Shown: positions 25,228-35,021, numbered from the stretch's first letter. The stretch: 64,000 bases of DNA from JAHRVQ01 sp964548025 (GCA_964548025.1 CAZJRI010000002.1:28293-92292), one strand, 5' to 3'. Numbers and translations: made by a program. Notes: generated by a model not told the origin, from the sequence alone.

Positions 25228-27708
25228 TCATGCTTTAGAGGATTTTGAAGAGCGTAGAAACAGCATGCTTATTCCTAACTGGTCATAGGTAACTATAAGC
25301 AGGCTGGGCAATATTGTTAGATTTGCCAGCAGCGCGATCAGCATCGCCAGTGCCGTCAAAATACCAAAATAGACTGTAGGCAGAAAATTAGAGAAAGTGA
25401 GTATTGAGAAACCAATGATGATGGTCATTGAAGTAAAGTACATGGCTCTCCCAATTGTCAGATGCGCTCTTTTAATGGCAGCGTTGACATCGTGATCTAC
25501 CGATACCTCTTCTTTAAACCTGTGCAAATAATGAATTGCATCGTCTACGCCGATACCAATGCTGATGGCTGCAATTGTAATGGTCATCATATCCATTGGA
25601 ATACTGAGATAGCCCATAAATGCGAGTACAGAGGATGCAGCAATCAAATTGGGGATCAAGGCCAGTATGGCCAGAAGCATCGAGCGTAATAGCAGTGAAA
25701 ACATAAAGAATGTGGCAAGCACAACATAAATCAGTGTTCGAAGCTGAGAATCTGCCAACTGTCTTAGCATGTCGTTGAAGAGAACCATCATACCGGTAAC
25801 AACGAAGTCATCTTGTGCCAGACCCAATTCGTTTGTAGCGTATTTTTCAATATCCTCGATCATCTGTTGACGTGAGAATCGCGCACCAGTTTCGCTAAGA
25901 CTCGCATTTATTCTGACGAGTCCATCTGCCGGACGAGCGTAGGGGTGCAGAAATTGTTCACGCAGGCTGGTGGGTAATTCTCCAATTACATAAGCGATTT
26001 CAAGCGTAGTGAGCTTCTTACCTTCGTTGAAGTCGCGAGAGATTTTCTCCAAAGTCGCAAGAGAAATAACTTTTCCGACATTTTTTTGTTGTTGCACAAA
26101 TTCGTGTAATCGAGCAATCGTGTTTAATCTATCGAGGGTATACCAGTAACGGTCCGGGTATGTATCACTGCCCGTGAAAAAGTCATCCTCCTCATCGAGC
26201 GAGTCGAAAGCCTCGAATTGGATATAAATGTCGAAAGGCACGGTCCCGCCAAGATGATCGTTAATATATTTAAGACCTTCGTGAACATCCGTATCGCTGT
26301 CGAAATAATCAATAAAGCGATTATCGAATGAAATGAGCTTTAGTCCGTAAGCTGAAACCAAAGCCAGTACGATCGATATTGCCAGTACAGACCGACTGTT
26401 GTGTCTGGCGTGTTTGCTGAGAAACATGGTGAGTGCTACACGGGAGTTTAGCGTGGCGCTGGGGCTGGCCTCTCCCATTATTAACAACGCTGATGGAAAA
26501 ACAGTATAGGTAACAATAAAGGCCAGGATAATACCAAGGCACATCATCCATCCAAAATCTTCAACAGGTACGATGTTGCTGCCAAGCATCGAGCCGAAAG
26601 CTAACAGTGTTGTTAAGGCTGTATAGAGGCAGGGTATGAACTTGCTCTGCATAGTCTGTAGTACAAGATCCATGTGGTTCAGGTCTGGTTTTGTGGAAAG
26701 AAGTTCACGATAGCGAACTATCAGGTGAATAGAGAATGAGATACAGATAATCGCCAGCAGCGATATAAAATTTGATGAAACGACAGTAACAGGCTTTTGC
26801 AGATATCCCAAAAACCCGGTTGTAAATAATATGGTTATGGCGCTAATGACAATAGGTAGAAGCACCCATCTTCCACGACGAAAAAAATAATAGAGAAGTA
26901 TTGCGGTACAAATAAATACAAGGCTGCCGAAGATCGCCAGGTCTGACCTGACGTAACGAATCATATCTGCCGCGATCATCGGTACGCCACTGATGAAGAG
27001 ATTGGCACTCGTGGCATGCCTGTCGCGAATTAGCCTGATATTAGCAATAACCTCTTCACGGTGATCTACGTAAGATTTTCTGGCAACAATATATTCCTGT
27101 TCGGCGACATCAAGAAGTTCTGTTGGGTCCTCACTTTCTGTCGATGTGGTCCTCAATTTATCCCTGCGCTTCCTGATATCTTCCAGTTCGAATGCCTGGG
27201 TGAGGTCAAGTCTAATAATTGTTGACAATCCGTCAGATGAAAGCAGGTAATCTGCGAAAAGAGGACTATTTTGCAACTCTTCGCGCGCCAGATCCCGATC
27301 CACGTCGCTACTACGCAGGGTTTTGTAGTTTTGCGACATCTCTTCGATGTCACCAGGGAGGTTTTTGATCAATGGCGCATCAAGGATCGATAGCACACTT
27401 TCTACGCCTTCAATCGATGTTAGTTCGTTCTGAATTTCAGATATATGATCAAGTGATTCGTCAGTGAACAAACTGCCCTGGTCTTTGCGGGTATAGGTCA
27501 CGACCAGAAATTCGTCACCACCGAAGATTTCGGTCATGTCCAGATAGGTTTTAAGCTTGGGATCGCCCTCAACAACCAGTGTGTCGGGGGAGGCATCGAA
27601 CGTAAAATACTGGATATGATAGCTGGCCACAATCACGAGGCTAAACATGGCTGACAGTAATATCCTGGGATGTTCAAGGATATATCGATAGATACTGATA
27701 ATTGGCAT
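25228..27708 (-). CDS. RND superfamily (MMPL-type) exporter
   Basis: 826 residues from the ATG at 27708; an in-frame TTG at 27729 is weaker. The layout is a helix at 15-35, a large periplasmic domain (about 40-250), a five-helix block, a short linker, then a repeat of helix, periplasmic domain and five helices. The second half has GIGVDDAIHYLHRFKEE, the conserved RND/MMPL helix-4 motif with acidic residues for proton relay. Relatives (HpnN, MmpL, Patched-like) export hydrophobic lipids or hopanoids. No membrane-fusion or outer-membrane partner gene is adjacent. It diverges from the stress operon that starts at 28008. Confidence 0.88.
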   Translation of the reverse strand: MPIISIYRYILEHPRILLSAMFSLVIVASYHIQYFTFDASPDTLVVEGDPKLKTYLDMTEIFGGDEFLVVTYTRKDQGSLFTDESLDHISEIQNELTSIEGVESVLSILDAPLIKNLPGDIEEMSQNYKTLRSSDVDRDLAREELQNSPLFADYLLSSDGLSTIIRLDLTQAFELEDIRKRRDKLRTTSTESEDPTELLDVAEQEYIVARKSYVDHREEVIANIRLIRDRHATSANLFISGVPMIAADMIRYVRSDLAIFGSLVFICTAILLYYFFRRGRWVLLPIVISAITILFTTGFLGYLQKPVTVVSSNFISLLAIICISFSIHLIVRYRELLSTKPDLNHMDLVLQTMQSKFIPCLYTALTTLLAFGSMLGSNIVPVEDFGWMMCLGIILAFIVTYTVFPSALLIMGEASPSATLNSRVALTMFLSKHARHNSRSVLAISIVLALVSAYGLKLISFDNRFIDYFDSDTDVHEGLKYINDHLGGTVPFDIYIQFEAFDSLDEEDDFFTGSDTYPDRYWYTLDRLNTIARLHEFVQQQKNVGKVISLATLEKISRDFNEGKKLTTLEIAYVIGELPTSLREQFLHPYARPADGLVRINASLSETGARFSRQQMIEDIEKYATNELGLAQDDFVVTGMMVLFNDMLRQLADSQLRTLIYVVLATFFMFSLLLRSMLLAILALIPNLIAASSVLAFMGYLSIPMDMMTITIAAISIGIGVDDAIHYLHRFKEEVSVDHDVNAAIKRAHLTIGRAMYFTSMTIIIGFSILTFSNFLPTVYFGILTALAMLIALLANLTILPSLLIVTYDQLGISMLFLRSSKSSKA

Positions 27709-27873
27709 TAAGTTTCTAAAAGTCAGCAATCAATGTAATGATTTTTATCAGGAATGAGTCCAGTCTTTCGCATCTCTTTATATCAGGTGCTATAGGCCAT
27801 AGCGAACAGATTACCCTAAAGCAGGCATGAGAGTCTCTTGTTCGTAGAGAATTCAGGCTGGATTTGACATTGC

Positions 27874-27915
27874 TTGATTCGAATCAATGTCGCATTTGAT
27901 ACATTCTCGGATAAT
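27874..27915 (+). promoter_or_regulatory. Class II FNR/ANR-type promoter of the Usp-cytochrome-FtsH operon
   Basis: TTGATTCGAATCAA at 27874-27887 is a perfect match to the FNR/ANR consensus TTGAT-N4-ATCAA. A good -10 hexamer, GATAAT, lies at 27910-27915. With a start site at about 27922 the box is centred at -41.5, exactly the spacing of class II FNR-activated promoters, where the box replaces the -35 element. The first downstream gene starts at 28008. Activation under low oxygen is inferred from the site and its placement. Confidence 0.82.
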
Positions 27916-28007
27916 ATAGATAGTGCTTTCCTGTACGGGTCGTAACTTGTATAAAGAGACAAACCTGTACTTGATAAATACCGCCGCCCTGAGGAAAGGA
28001 GAAGACT

Positions 28008-28904
28008 ATGATTACTCTCAAAAAAGTTGAAGTTGTAATCGACCCGAATAGTGAGTCTCAGCCATCCCTGGACAAAGCGCTAATACTCGCGAAACTTCAG
28101 GACTTTGAGATCAAGCTAATAGCATGTGAGTATTCACAGTATCTGGTAGAGGGATACTACTTTGATGCCGTAGATATACCAAGGTTAAGAGATGAATACC
28201 TTGAGGAACACAGAAACCGACTGGAAACATTAGCCGCGCCCCTTAGAGAGAATGGCATTATGGTTACAACGGAGGCGTTGTGGGGTCATCCTGGATATGA
28301 AGTCCTCATCAAAGACGCTGTGAGTTGGGGGGCTGATCTCGTCATTCACAATACAAGACGACATTCAGCTTTATCTCGATTGTTCCTCACCAATGATGAT
28401 TGGCAATTGGTTCGATGTTGCCCCGTTCCCCTGCTTCTGGTGAAAGACAAACTCTGGAAAGACAAACCGGCAATACTCGCCGCGGTTGATCCGAGCCATG
28501 GAAGGCATAAGCCAGAGGGGCTGGACCACAAGATTCTGAGAGTTTCATCAGATCTTAAGGAACTGCTTGATGGTGATATGTTCGTACTACATGCATATGG
28601 CCAGATTCCCTTGTCAGGTACTTATCCAAAGCAAGCCAAAGTAGAACATGAGAAATCTTTTACCGAGCTGATGTCTGATTTTGAAGTACCCCGTATGCAG
28701 CAACATCTGATGGAGGAGATTCCAGAGTATGCCCTTCGAACGCTTGAAAAAGATCTGCAAGCAGATCTGGTGGTTATGGGAGGGATCTCAAGGAATATAC
28801 TCTCGGAAGCATTTATAGGCAGTACGACTGAGAAAGTGCTTGATTATCTCGAATGCGACGTACTCGTATTGAAGCCGGATAATTTTATAAGCCCGGTGAA
28901 GTAG
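28008..28904 (+). CDS. Universal stress protein with two tandem Usp domains
   Basis: 298 residues behind GAAAGGAG. Two Usp (Rossmann-like) domains span about 1-145 and 152-298, as in UspE. The second ends in VVMGGISRNILSEAFIGSTTE, the G-x-x-R...GST phosphate-loop style, then KVLDYLECDVLVLKP; the first ends in CCPVPLLLVK. UspE-type proteins support survival under starvation, oxidative and oxygen-limited conditions, in keeping with the FNR box upstream. It is first in a four-gene operon with a second Usp, a cytochrome c and FtsH. Confidence 0.9.
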   Translation: MITLKKVEVVIDPNSESQPSLDKALILAKLQDFEIKLIACEYSQYLVEGYYFDAVDIPRLRDEYLEEHRNRLETLAAPLRENGIMVTTEALWGHPGYEVLIKDAVSWGADLVIHNTRRHSALSRLFLTNDDWQLVRCCPVPLLLVKDKLWKDKPAILAAVDPSHGRHKPEGLDHKILRVSSDLKELLDGDMFVLHAYGQIPLSGTYPKQAKVEHEKSFTELMSDFEVPRMQQHLMEEIPEYALRTLEKDLQADLVVMGGISRNILSEAFIGSTTEKVLDYLECDVLVLKPDNFISPVK

Positions 28905-28937
28905 TTGAGAGGCAAACAGAGTAAAAGGAGACTGTAG

Positions 28938-29393
28938 ATGGCTAGATACAATAAAGTTTTATTAGCGTTGGACCTTCGGAGTGACAATGAGGAGATCATA
29001 GAGAAAGCAAAAGAGATAGTGGCTGACAATGATGCTGAATTGCTGATTGTGCACGTACATGAACGTATATCGCCTGCCTATGCAACGGAGGGTATGTCTA
29101 CCTGGGGGAGCAATTTGATGTCACTTGAAGCAGATATTCGCCGCGAGTCCACAGAGAAACTCTCAGAGATGACAACGCGCCTGGGAATCAAGAAGGAGAA
29201 CAGCTTTCTGTGTGATGGCAGGGCGGCGAATGAAATTCATACACTTGTTGATGAAAACGATATCGATCTGATTGTCATGGGGACACACGGTCAACATGGC
29301 TTGCAACTGCTGCTGGGTTCAACGGCAAACAGCGTACTTCATGGGGCGAAATGTGATGTGCTTGCCGTGAGGGTTGGGAATAGCGGTAAATAA
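28938..29393 (+). CDS. Universal stress protein, single Usp domain
   Basis: 151 residues behind AAAAGGAG, 33 bases after the first Usp gene. The ATP-loop motif G-x2-G-x9-G-S/T is intact (GTHGQHGLQLLLGST near 114-128), so nucleotide binding is expected. The N-terminus ARYNKVLLALDLRSDNEEII is typical UspA. In Pseudomonas, similar Usp proteins are controlled by Anr and needed for anaerobic energy stress; a like role is inferred here from the shared promoter. Confidence 0.9.
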   Translation: MARYNKVLLALDLRSDNEEIIEKAKEIVADNDAELLIVHVHERISPAYATEGMSTWGSNLMSLEADIRRESTEKLSEMTTRLGIKKENSFLCDGRAANEIHTLVDENDIDLIVMGTHGQHGLQLLLGSTANSVLHGAKCDVLAVRVGNSGK

Positions 29394-29452
29394 ATCCTGT
29401 TCTCTTAAGAGAAACAGATGAATTCGGCTATCACGTATAAAGGAGCCAAAAT

Positions 29453-30052
29453 ATGAGAAACACTATAGGGAGCTTTTTTACCTGTATTTCACTGTTGTTC
29501 CTCCTCGGTTCCTGCAGTTACTACAATCCATTGGTGGATTACGACAATGTAACCCCGTCAACAATGCAGGAAGCCCCCGCTGGTCCAAGCGATTATCCCA
29601 TTGAACAGGTGATGCGGGGTAAATACATGGCAGAGTTGCTGGCCTGCGGTACCTGTCATACAGATGGCGCTTTGATCGGTGAACCTAATGCTAAAAGACT
29701 CTATGGCGGATCAGCGATTGGCATAGCCTATTCAAATCCTTTCGAGGAGAAACTGCCGGGAGTAATCTACCCGGCCAATATAACCCCCGACAAAAGTACG
29801 GGTATAGGTAGCTGGACAGACGATGAAATCACCCGCTTGATTCGATCCGGCGTAGACAAGCATGGCAGACGTCAATTATCGGTGATGCCATGGCCCGGAT
29901 ATGCCAAAATCACAGATGAGGATGCCAAAGCGATTGTTGCATATCTGCGTAGTCTAAAACCGGTCCAGTACAGGGTACCGGCAAATGTCGATCCCGGGCA
30001 GAAGGCCGTTGCACCATTCGTTCACTTTGGAGTCTATAAAAGCAAACGCTAA
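29453..30052 (+). CDS. Monohaem cytochrome c lipoprotein
   Basis: 199 residues behind AAAGGAG. The signal peptide ends in a lipobox LLGSC, so the protein is probably lipid-anchored. One haem motif, CGTCH, is at about 65-69. The segment ITPDKSTGIGSWTDDEITRLIRSGVDKHGR, followed by MPWPGYAKITDEDAKAIVAYLRSLKPV, is characteristic of cytochrome subunits of membrane alcohol/aldehyde dehydrogenases, here as a single domain. It lies between the Usp genes and ftsH. A role in electron flow during oxygen limitation is inferred from the promoter. Confidence 0.87.
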   Translation: MRNTIGSFFTCISLLFLLGSCSYYNPLVDYDNVTPSTMQEAPAGPSDYPIEQVMRGKYMAELLACGTCHTDGALIGEPNAKRLYGGSAIGIAYSNPFEEKLPGVIYPANITPDKSTGIGSWTDDEITRLIRSGVDKHGRRQLSVMPWPGYAKITDEDAKAIVAYLRSLKPVQYRVPANVDPGQKAVAPFVHFGVYKSKR

Positions 30053-30070
30053 GCTCCTGGAGCGATGGCT

Positions 30071-31909
30071 ATGGATCAAGACGACAGACCGGATCAGCAA
30101 CGCCCGCTGACCTCCGGTTCGTGGTTGAATATTGCAATTTGGGTCATATTCGCAATGACAGTTGCGACAATGTTGACACGGGAAACGGTCTCGGACGAAA
30201 TTCCTTATTCAGTATTCAAACAACAGGTTAGAGACGATCTTGTAGAGTCGGTCACCCTGCGTGGCAACGCGATTGCGGGCGTATACCGTTTTTCTGAGCA
30301 ACCCGACAAGAAGGGTTTCACCACACTGCTTCCGCCAATTGCCGATGCAGACCTGATCCCACTTCTCGAAGAAAAAAACGTGATTGTCAAAGTGCAATCA
30401 ACAGAGAATGCCACCTGGGTCACCATCCTGCTCAATATTGCGCCCTGGGTGTTTATATTCGGACTCTTCTTCATGAGTCGCCAGCTTTTAGGCAAGCAGC
30501 TTTTGCCAGGCAGCGGTGGGTTCACCAAATCAAAGGCAAGACTGGCAGAGGCTGAAGATATAAAAACCTCCTATGACGATATAGCGGGCCTGGTAAATGC
30601 AAAAAAAGATCTGCAGGAGATTATTGACTACCTTAAGAATCCAGAGAAATTCAGAAAGCTTGGTGCCAGAATTCCAAAAGGTATTCTGCTGATGGGTCCA
30701 CCGGGCACCGGCAAGACTTTGCTTGCCAAAGCAACTGCTGGAGAAGCAGCAGTACCCTTTTTTAGTATTACCGGCTCGGAATTTGTCGAGATGTTCGTTG
30801 GTGTGGGTGCTTCAAGAGTGCGTGATATGTTCCAGCAGGCTCGAAGTGCAGCACCGTCACTGATATTCATTGATGAAATAGATTCAGTGGGTCGATCCCG
30901 CAGTGGCGCTTTCGGTATGAACAACGACGAACGGGAGCAAACACTTAACCAGATTCTGGCCGAAATGGATGGTTTCAATGAAGAGGAAACAGTCGTTGTA
31001 CTTGCAGCGACGAACAGGCCGGACGTGCTGGATGCCGCTCTGCTAAGACCCGGCAGATTTGACAGAAAAGTCATACTCGATCTACCGCAAAAACAGGCAA
31101 GAGAAGATATTCTGAAAGTTCATACCAGGAAGGTGCCTTTATCCGAGGACGTTGACCTTGCGAGCATCGCATCCGGTACTGTCGGATTCTCGGGAGCGGA
31201 CCTGGCGAATCTCGTAAATGAAGCAGCTTTGCTGGCAACCAGAAGAGAAAAGTCAGCAGTCTCACACGCAGAATTTGAAGGCGCGCGAGACAAGATCATC
31301 ATGGGGGATCGCAGGGAGGCGCTGCTATCAGAGGAAGAGAAAAACCGAACAGCCTATCATGAGGCTGGTCATGCAATTACTGCATTCTATATGCCCCATG
31401 CCGATTCACTGCGCAAAATCAGCATCATCCCCAGAGGTAGGGCTCTCGGGATGACAGAACAGTCTCCTAAAGAAGACATGCTGAATTACTCCCAGCACTA
31501 CCTGGAGGACAGACTGGCAATTCTACTTGGCGGTCGGGTGGCCGAGAATCTGGTTTTTGAAGAAGTGAGTTCCGGTGCTGCAGATGATCTGAAACAGGCC
31601 ACGCATCTTGCCAGGCATATGATTTCGGAATGGGGCATGAATGAGAATCTGGGTCCCATTACCTTCAGAGAAGCGGAACAGAATTTTCTCGGCCAGGATT
31701 TGACCTCAAACAGAGACTATAGCGAACATACCGCTGAGATGATTGACGAAGAGGTGAGCAGACTGATACTCGAAAACGAAAAAAGAGCCCTTGTGGTCCA
31801 GGAAGCACATCGGGATCAACTGGATAGCCTTGCCAGTGCATTGCTTGAATTTGAGTCACTTAATGAGGATGAAATAAACAAATGCATGGCGGAGTCAGGT
31901 TCGGAGTAA
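30071..31909 (+). CDS. ftsH: ATP-dependent zinc metalloprotease FtsH
   Basis: 612 residues from the ATG at 30071, which is 8 bases after GGAG; an ATG at 30065 is only 2 bases from it. Two transmembrane helices (about 20-36 and 117-137) bracket a periplasmic domain. Then come the AAA+ module with Walker A GPPGTGKT (209-216), Walker B LIFIDE, second region of homology ATNRPDVLDAALLRPGRFD, and the zinc site HEAGH (430-434) with the third-ligand region GAADDL. It degrades membrane proteins. The setting, an FNR-controlled operon with Usp proteins and a cytochrome, suggests an accessory copy for respiratory-complex turnover; the housekeeping copy would normally sit beside rlmE/folP, which are absent here. 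Confidence 0.93.
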   Translation: MDQDDRPDQQRPLTSGSWLNIAIWVIFAMTVATMLTRETVSDEIPYSVFKQQVRDDLVESVTLRGNAIAGVYRFSEQPDKKGFTTLLPPIADADLIPLLEEKNVIVKVQSTENATWVTILLNIAPWVFIFGLFFMSRQLLGKQLLPGSGGFTKSKARLAEAEDIKTSYDDIAGLVNAKKDLQEIIDYLKNPEKFRKLGARIPKGILLMGPPGTGKTLLAKATAGEAAVPFFSITGSEFVEMFVGVGASRVRDMFQQARSAAPSLIFIDEIDSVGRSRSGAFGMNNDEREQTLNQILAEMDGFNEEETVVVLAATNRPDVLDAALLRPGRFDRKVILDLPQKQAREDILKVHTRKVPLSEDVDLASIASGTVGFSGADLANLVNEAALLATRREKSAVSHAEFEGARDKIIMGDRREALLSEEEKNRTAYHEAGHAITAFYMPHADSLRKISIIPRGRALGMTEQSPKEDMLNYSQHYLEDRLAILLGGRVAENLVFEEVSSGAADDLKQATHLARHMISEWGMNENLGPITFREAEQNFLGQDLTSNRDYSEHTAEMIDEEVSRLILENEKRALVVQEAHRDQLDSLASALLEFESLNEDEINKCMAESGSE

Positions 31910-32030
31910 TTCATTCGCTCCGATCCGAATGGCACTTACTTAAAACACCAGTCCTGCTCGCCGCTAGCAGTTATTAGTGCCTAAAGTTAGTGCCATTCTA
32001 CTCCAAGCCAAATTTCGCCACCTTCAGTCG

Positions 32031-33035
32031 CTAAGTCAACTCCTCCGCAAGAAATCGCATCGTATCGATATCTGCCGTACCGACATTCAACTGAGTCACC
32101 GGGCTTTCTTTCCAGGCGGCCAGACGCTCGCGAATACGTTCTTTCGGTCCGCACAGTGAAATTTCATCAACAAGCTGATCCGGCACTGCAGCGATAGCCT
32201 GATCACGTTGACCGGACAGGAATAATTCCTGGATCTTGTCTGCTTCGGCACCAAATCCCTGACGTGTGATGTGGTCCTTGTGTACGTTGAATGTTTTTGC
32301 GCCCATGCCGCCAACATAAAAACCCACCTGCTGCTTGATCTGATTTAGCGCACGATCTACATCGTCATCAATAATGACAGGTACCGCAGCAGCTATTTCA
32401 AAATTTGAGGACTTAATTGCCATAGCGTCTTTGTAGACATCCATCATGCGATAGGGTGACAAGAACATGGGTATCCATCCATCACAGAGTTCTGCGCTTA
32501 GCGCCACGTTTTTGGGACCTTCAGCGCCCAGGTAGAGAGGAATATGATCGCGAATGGGATGCAGGATCAGTTTTAGTGGTTTGCCTAATCCTGTACCGCC
32601 AGGATACGGTAATTGATAATGCTTGCCATCGTGAGCGACAGGCTCTTCCCGGGAAACAATCTTGCGGAAGATATCAATCCATTCTCGGGTTCGTGCCAGC
32701 GGTTTTGGATAAGGTTGACCGTACCAGCCTTCAACGACTTGTGGTCCGGATACGCCGATACCCAGAATCAGTCGGCCGTTTGAAAGATAGTCAAGAGAAA
32801 CAGCGTGCATCGCAGCACTGGCAGGGGTACGGGCCGATATCTGCATAATCGAGGTACCCAGGTTTATGCGTTCAGTATGTGCGCCGATCCACGCAAGCGG
32901 CGTAAAACAGTCTGCGCCATAGATCTCCGGGCTCCAGATCGTGTCGTAACCGAGTGCCTCTGCTTCCTTGGCAAGTTCAATAATCTTTGCACCACCTGGT
33001 GCCCCCATTGGTCCAACACCCAGTCCCAGTTTCAC
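32031..33035 (-). CDS. LLM-class flavin/F420-dependent oxidoreductase
   Basis: 334 residues with luciferase-like TIM-barrel features: the N-terminus MKLGLGVGPMGAPG, EAEALGYDTIWSPEIYGAD, TERINLGTSIMQISARTP and SNGRLILGIGVSGPQVVEGWYG. This is the pattern of the F420-dependent subgroup of LLM enzymes seen in catabolic gene sets of actinobacteria and marine proteobacteria. Substrate and cofactor (F420 or FMN) cannot be decided from sequence. It converges with ftsH and diverges from dinB. Confidence 0.85.
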   Translation of the reverse strand: MKLGLGVGPMGAPGGAKIIELAKEAEALGYDTIWSPEIYGADCFTPLAWIGAHTERINLGTSIMQISARTPASAAMHAVSLDYLSNGRLILGIGVSGPQVVEGWYGQPYPKPLARTREWIDIFRKIVSREEPVAHDGKHYQLPYPGGTGLGKPLKLILHPIRDHIPLYLGAEGPKNVALSAELCDGWIPMFLSPYRMMDVYKDAMAIKSSNFEIAAAVPVIIDDDVDRALNQIKQQVGFYVGGMGAKTFNVHKDHITRQGFGAEADKIQELFLSGQRDQAIAAVPDQLVDEISLCGPKERIRERLAAWKESPVTQLNVGTADIDTMRFLAEELT

Positions 33036-33233
33036 GGCAGTCTCCTTTATTGATAGTTAGGGATAGCATACACGTGATGGGGGTTTGAGATAAATGGGAT
33101 CGGAACAGAATGATACTAAAGTATGCACGTCACACTGTGTAGTTCGATATACCGTTGCGAGCCTGGGCTCTCCACTCAATGAGTTCCTTGATGTATATCT
33201 GTTAAATGAATTGAGAATACTCAATCAAAGTAA

Positions 33234-33249
33234 CTGTTTATTTATACAG
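33234..33249 (+). promoter_or_regulatory. LexA (SOS) box of dinB
   Basis: CTGTTTATTTATACAG is a perfect CTGT-N8-ACAG site with an A/T-only centre and GTA-side extension ACAGTA. It lies 20 bases before the dinB start, as expected for a LexA operator overlapping the promoter. Confidence 0.9.
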
Positions 33250-33269
33250 TATTAAAGTAAGCTGACTAC

Positions 33270-34487
33270 ATGAAAACCTGGCCTCGCATTGTCATACATG
33301 CTGATATGGACGCGTTTTATGCTGCCGTTGAACAGCTTGATAATCCGGCTCTTCGTGGCAAACCTGTACTGATTGGTCCGAATAGCTATCGAGGTGTTGT
33401 GCTCACTGCAAGTTATGAAGCACGGCCCTTCGGCGTTGGCAGTGCCATGCCTGTAGCGGAAGCACGCAGAAGATGTCCCGAGGCGATCATGGTGCCGCCA
33501 AGGTTTAGTCGCTATCAGGAGATTTCAGAGAAAGTCATGCAGGTTTTTGGTGATTTTTCGCCCTCTGTTGAAGCATTGTCACTCGATGAAGCTTTCCTCG
33601 AGATGTCAGGTGCTGAACATATCTTTGGACCACCGGTTGAAATGGGGCGCAAGATCAAGTCGGCCGTCAGAGATGCGACGCAGCTTAACATATCTGTTGG
33701 GGTATCAGGAACCAAGTATGTTGCCAAGGTTGCAAGTGCGCATGACAAGCCTGACGGCCTGACAGTCGTTCCACAGACAGACGCTGAATCATGGCTGGCG
33801 CCACAGTCTGTCACAAGATTGTGGGGGGTTGGCAAGAAGACAGCACCCAGATTACTTGCACTTGGATATAAGACCATAGGCGATATAGCAACTGCAGATC
33901 CTGGCAGGCTGTCGAGAGAACTAGGCTCTTCAGGATCACATTTCTATGAACTTGCCCATGCGCGTGATCCGCGACGAGTCTTAAGGGGTCGTTCAGCGAA
34001 AAGCGTCGGTTCCGACCGGACTTTGAGTCACGATATATCCTCCATTGCGGAAATTGAGGTGCATTTGCGCCGATCAGCCAGTCGAATTGCGAGGCGAATC
34101 AGGAAGAAAAACTATGTTGCCGGTGGCATTAGAGTCAGACTTAAAACGAACAAGTTTGAGTTGCTGTCACGCCAGTGCCAGTTAAAAAAACCAGCAGATA
34201 CCGCGAGTGCCTTTTTTAGTACCGCGCGAAAGTTATTAAGACAGTTTGACCACAAAGGTCCATTTCGACTGGTCGGCATGGCGGCGTTTGACCTGTCCTT
34301 TAGAGATGAGCCTCTGCAACTGGACTTCTTCGAAGATCATGGTGATCGTGAGCTTGAGATCGTTATCGATGATCTGGCCGATCGATTTGGCAGTGAAATC
34401 GTTGTCCCGGCCCGGGACCTGGGTAAGTCAGGTGTTATTGGCAACGGCGTGAATCTGGATTTCCTGGATCACATGGCGTCGGATTAA
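33270..34487 (+). CDS. dinB: DNA polymerase IV (Y family)
   Basis: 405 residues. The Y-family motifs are intact: HADMDAFYAAVEQ (metal-binding Asp, steric-gate region), SYEARPFGV, the catalytic SLDEAFLE pair, and ISVGVSGTKYVAKVASAHDKPDG. The thumb (RLWGVGKKTAPRL) and little-finger domains follow, at slightly above the usual ~350 residues. It performs translesion synthesis. The LexA box 20 bases upstream makes it part of the SOS response. The very short leader lacks an obvious strong ribosome site. Confidence 0.94.
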   Translation: MKTWPRIVIHADMDAFYAAVEQLDNPALRGKPVLIGPNSYRGVVLTASYEARPFGVGSAMPVAEARRRCPEAIMVPPRFSRYQEISEKVMQVFGDFSPSVEALSLDEAFLEMSGAEHIFGPPVEMGRKIKSAVRDATQLNISVGVSGTKYVAKVASAHDKPDGLTVVPQTDAESWLAPQSVTRLWGVGKKTAPRLLALGYKTIGDIATADPGRLSRELGSSGSHFYELAHARDPRRVLRGRSAKSVGSDRTLSHDISSIAEIEVHLRRSASRIARRIRKKNYVAGGIRVRLKTNKFELLSRQCQLKKPADTASAFFSTARKLLRQFDHKGPFRLVGMAAFDLSFRDEPLQLDFFEDHGDRELEIVIDDLADRFGSEIVVPARDLGKSGVIGNGVNLDFLDHMASD

Positions 34488-34602
34488 GGTCCATCCACCA
34501 TTTTTGGTCTAATCCATTTATCCAACTAATTCTACCCTCCACCTATCGACTGACCCAGCCAAAAAGGTATTATTACAAGAAAACACGCATGAGGATTAGC
34601 GA

Positions 34603-35019
34603 ATGGCGTACGACAAACCGATACCCAACCAGGGCACACATACCAAGCCCTTCTGGGAAGGGACGAAACAAGGAAAGCTGATGTTACCCCGGTGTCAGGA
34701 CTGCAATCGAGTGCACTGGTATCCGCGCTTTATCTGTCCCTCCTGTCATTCAACCAATTTGGAATGGATCGAAGGTAGTGGTGAAGGCACCGTGCATACC
34801 TATGCAGTTCAGCATTTGGCGTTTGGGCCATGGGCTGAAGAAGCGCCCTATGTCACAGCTTATATTGACCTTAAGGAAGGTGATCGCATGCTAACTGTTT
34901 TGCGAGGGGTTGATCCCAATAAACCTGAAGAGATCAGGATAGGAAGCAAAGTGAAAGTAGAATTTGAAAAAGCCAACGACGATATGCATATACCGTTCTG
35001 GCGCGTGGTGGGGGAGTAG
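34603..35019 (+). CDS. Zn-ribbon OB-fold protein (DUF35 family)
   Basis: 138 residues. The rubredoxin-like zinc ribbon Cys31-x2-Cys34 ... Cys45-x2-Cys48 is followed by an OB fold (TVHTYAVQHLAFGPWAEEAPYVTAYIDL ... VKVEFEK). DUF35 proteins act as partners of thiolase-like enzymes, for example in steroid side-chain aldolases (Ltp2-ChsH2) or HMG-CoA synthase/thiolase complexes. The thiolase-like gene begins 2 bases after this stop, so the two surely form a complex. Confidence 0.9.
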   Translation: MAYDKPIPNQGTHTKPFWEGTKQGKLMLPRCQDCNRVHWYPRFICPSCHSTNLEWIEGSGEGTVHTYAVQHLAFGPWAEEAPYVTAYIDLKEGDRMLTVLRGVDPNKPEEIRIGSKVKVEFEKANDDMHIPFWRVVGE

Positions 35020-35021
35020 TT

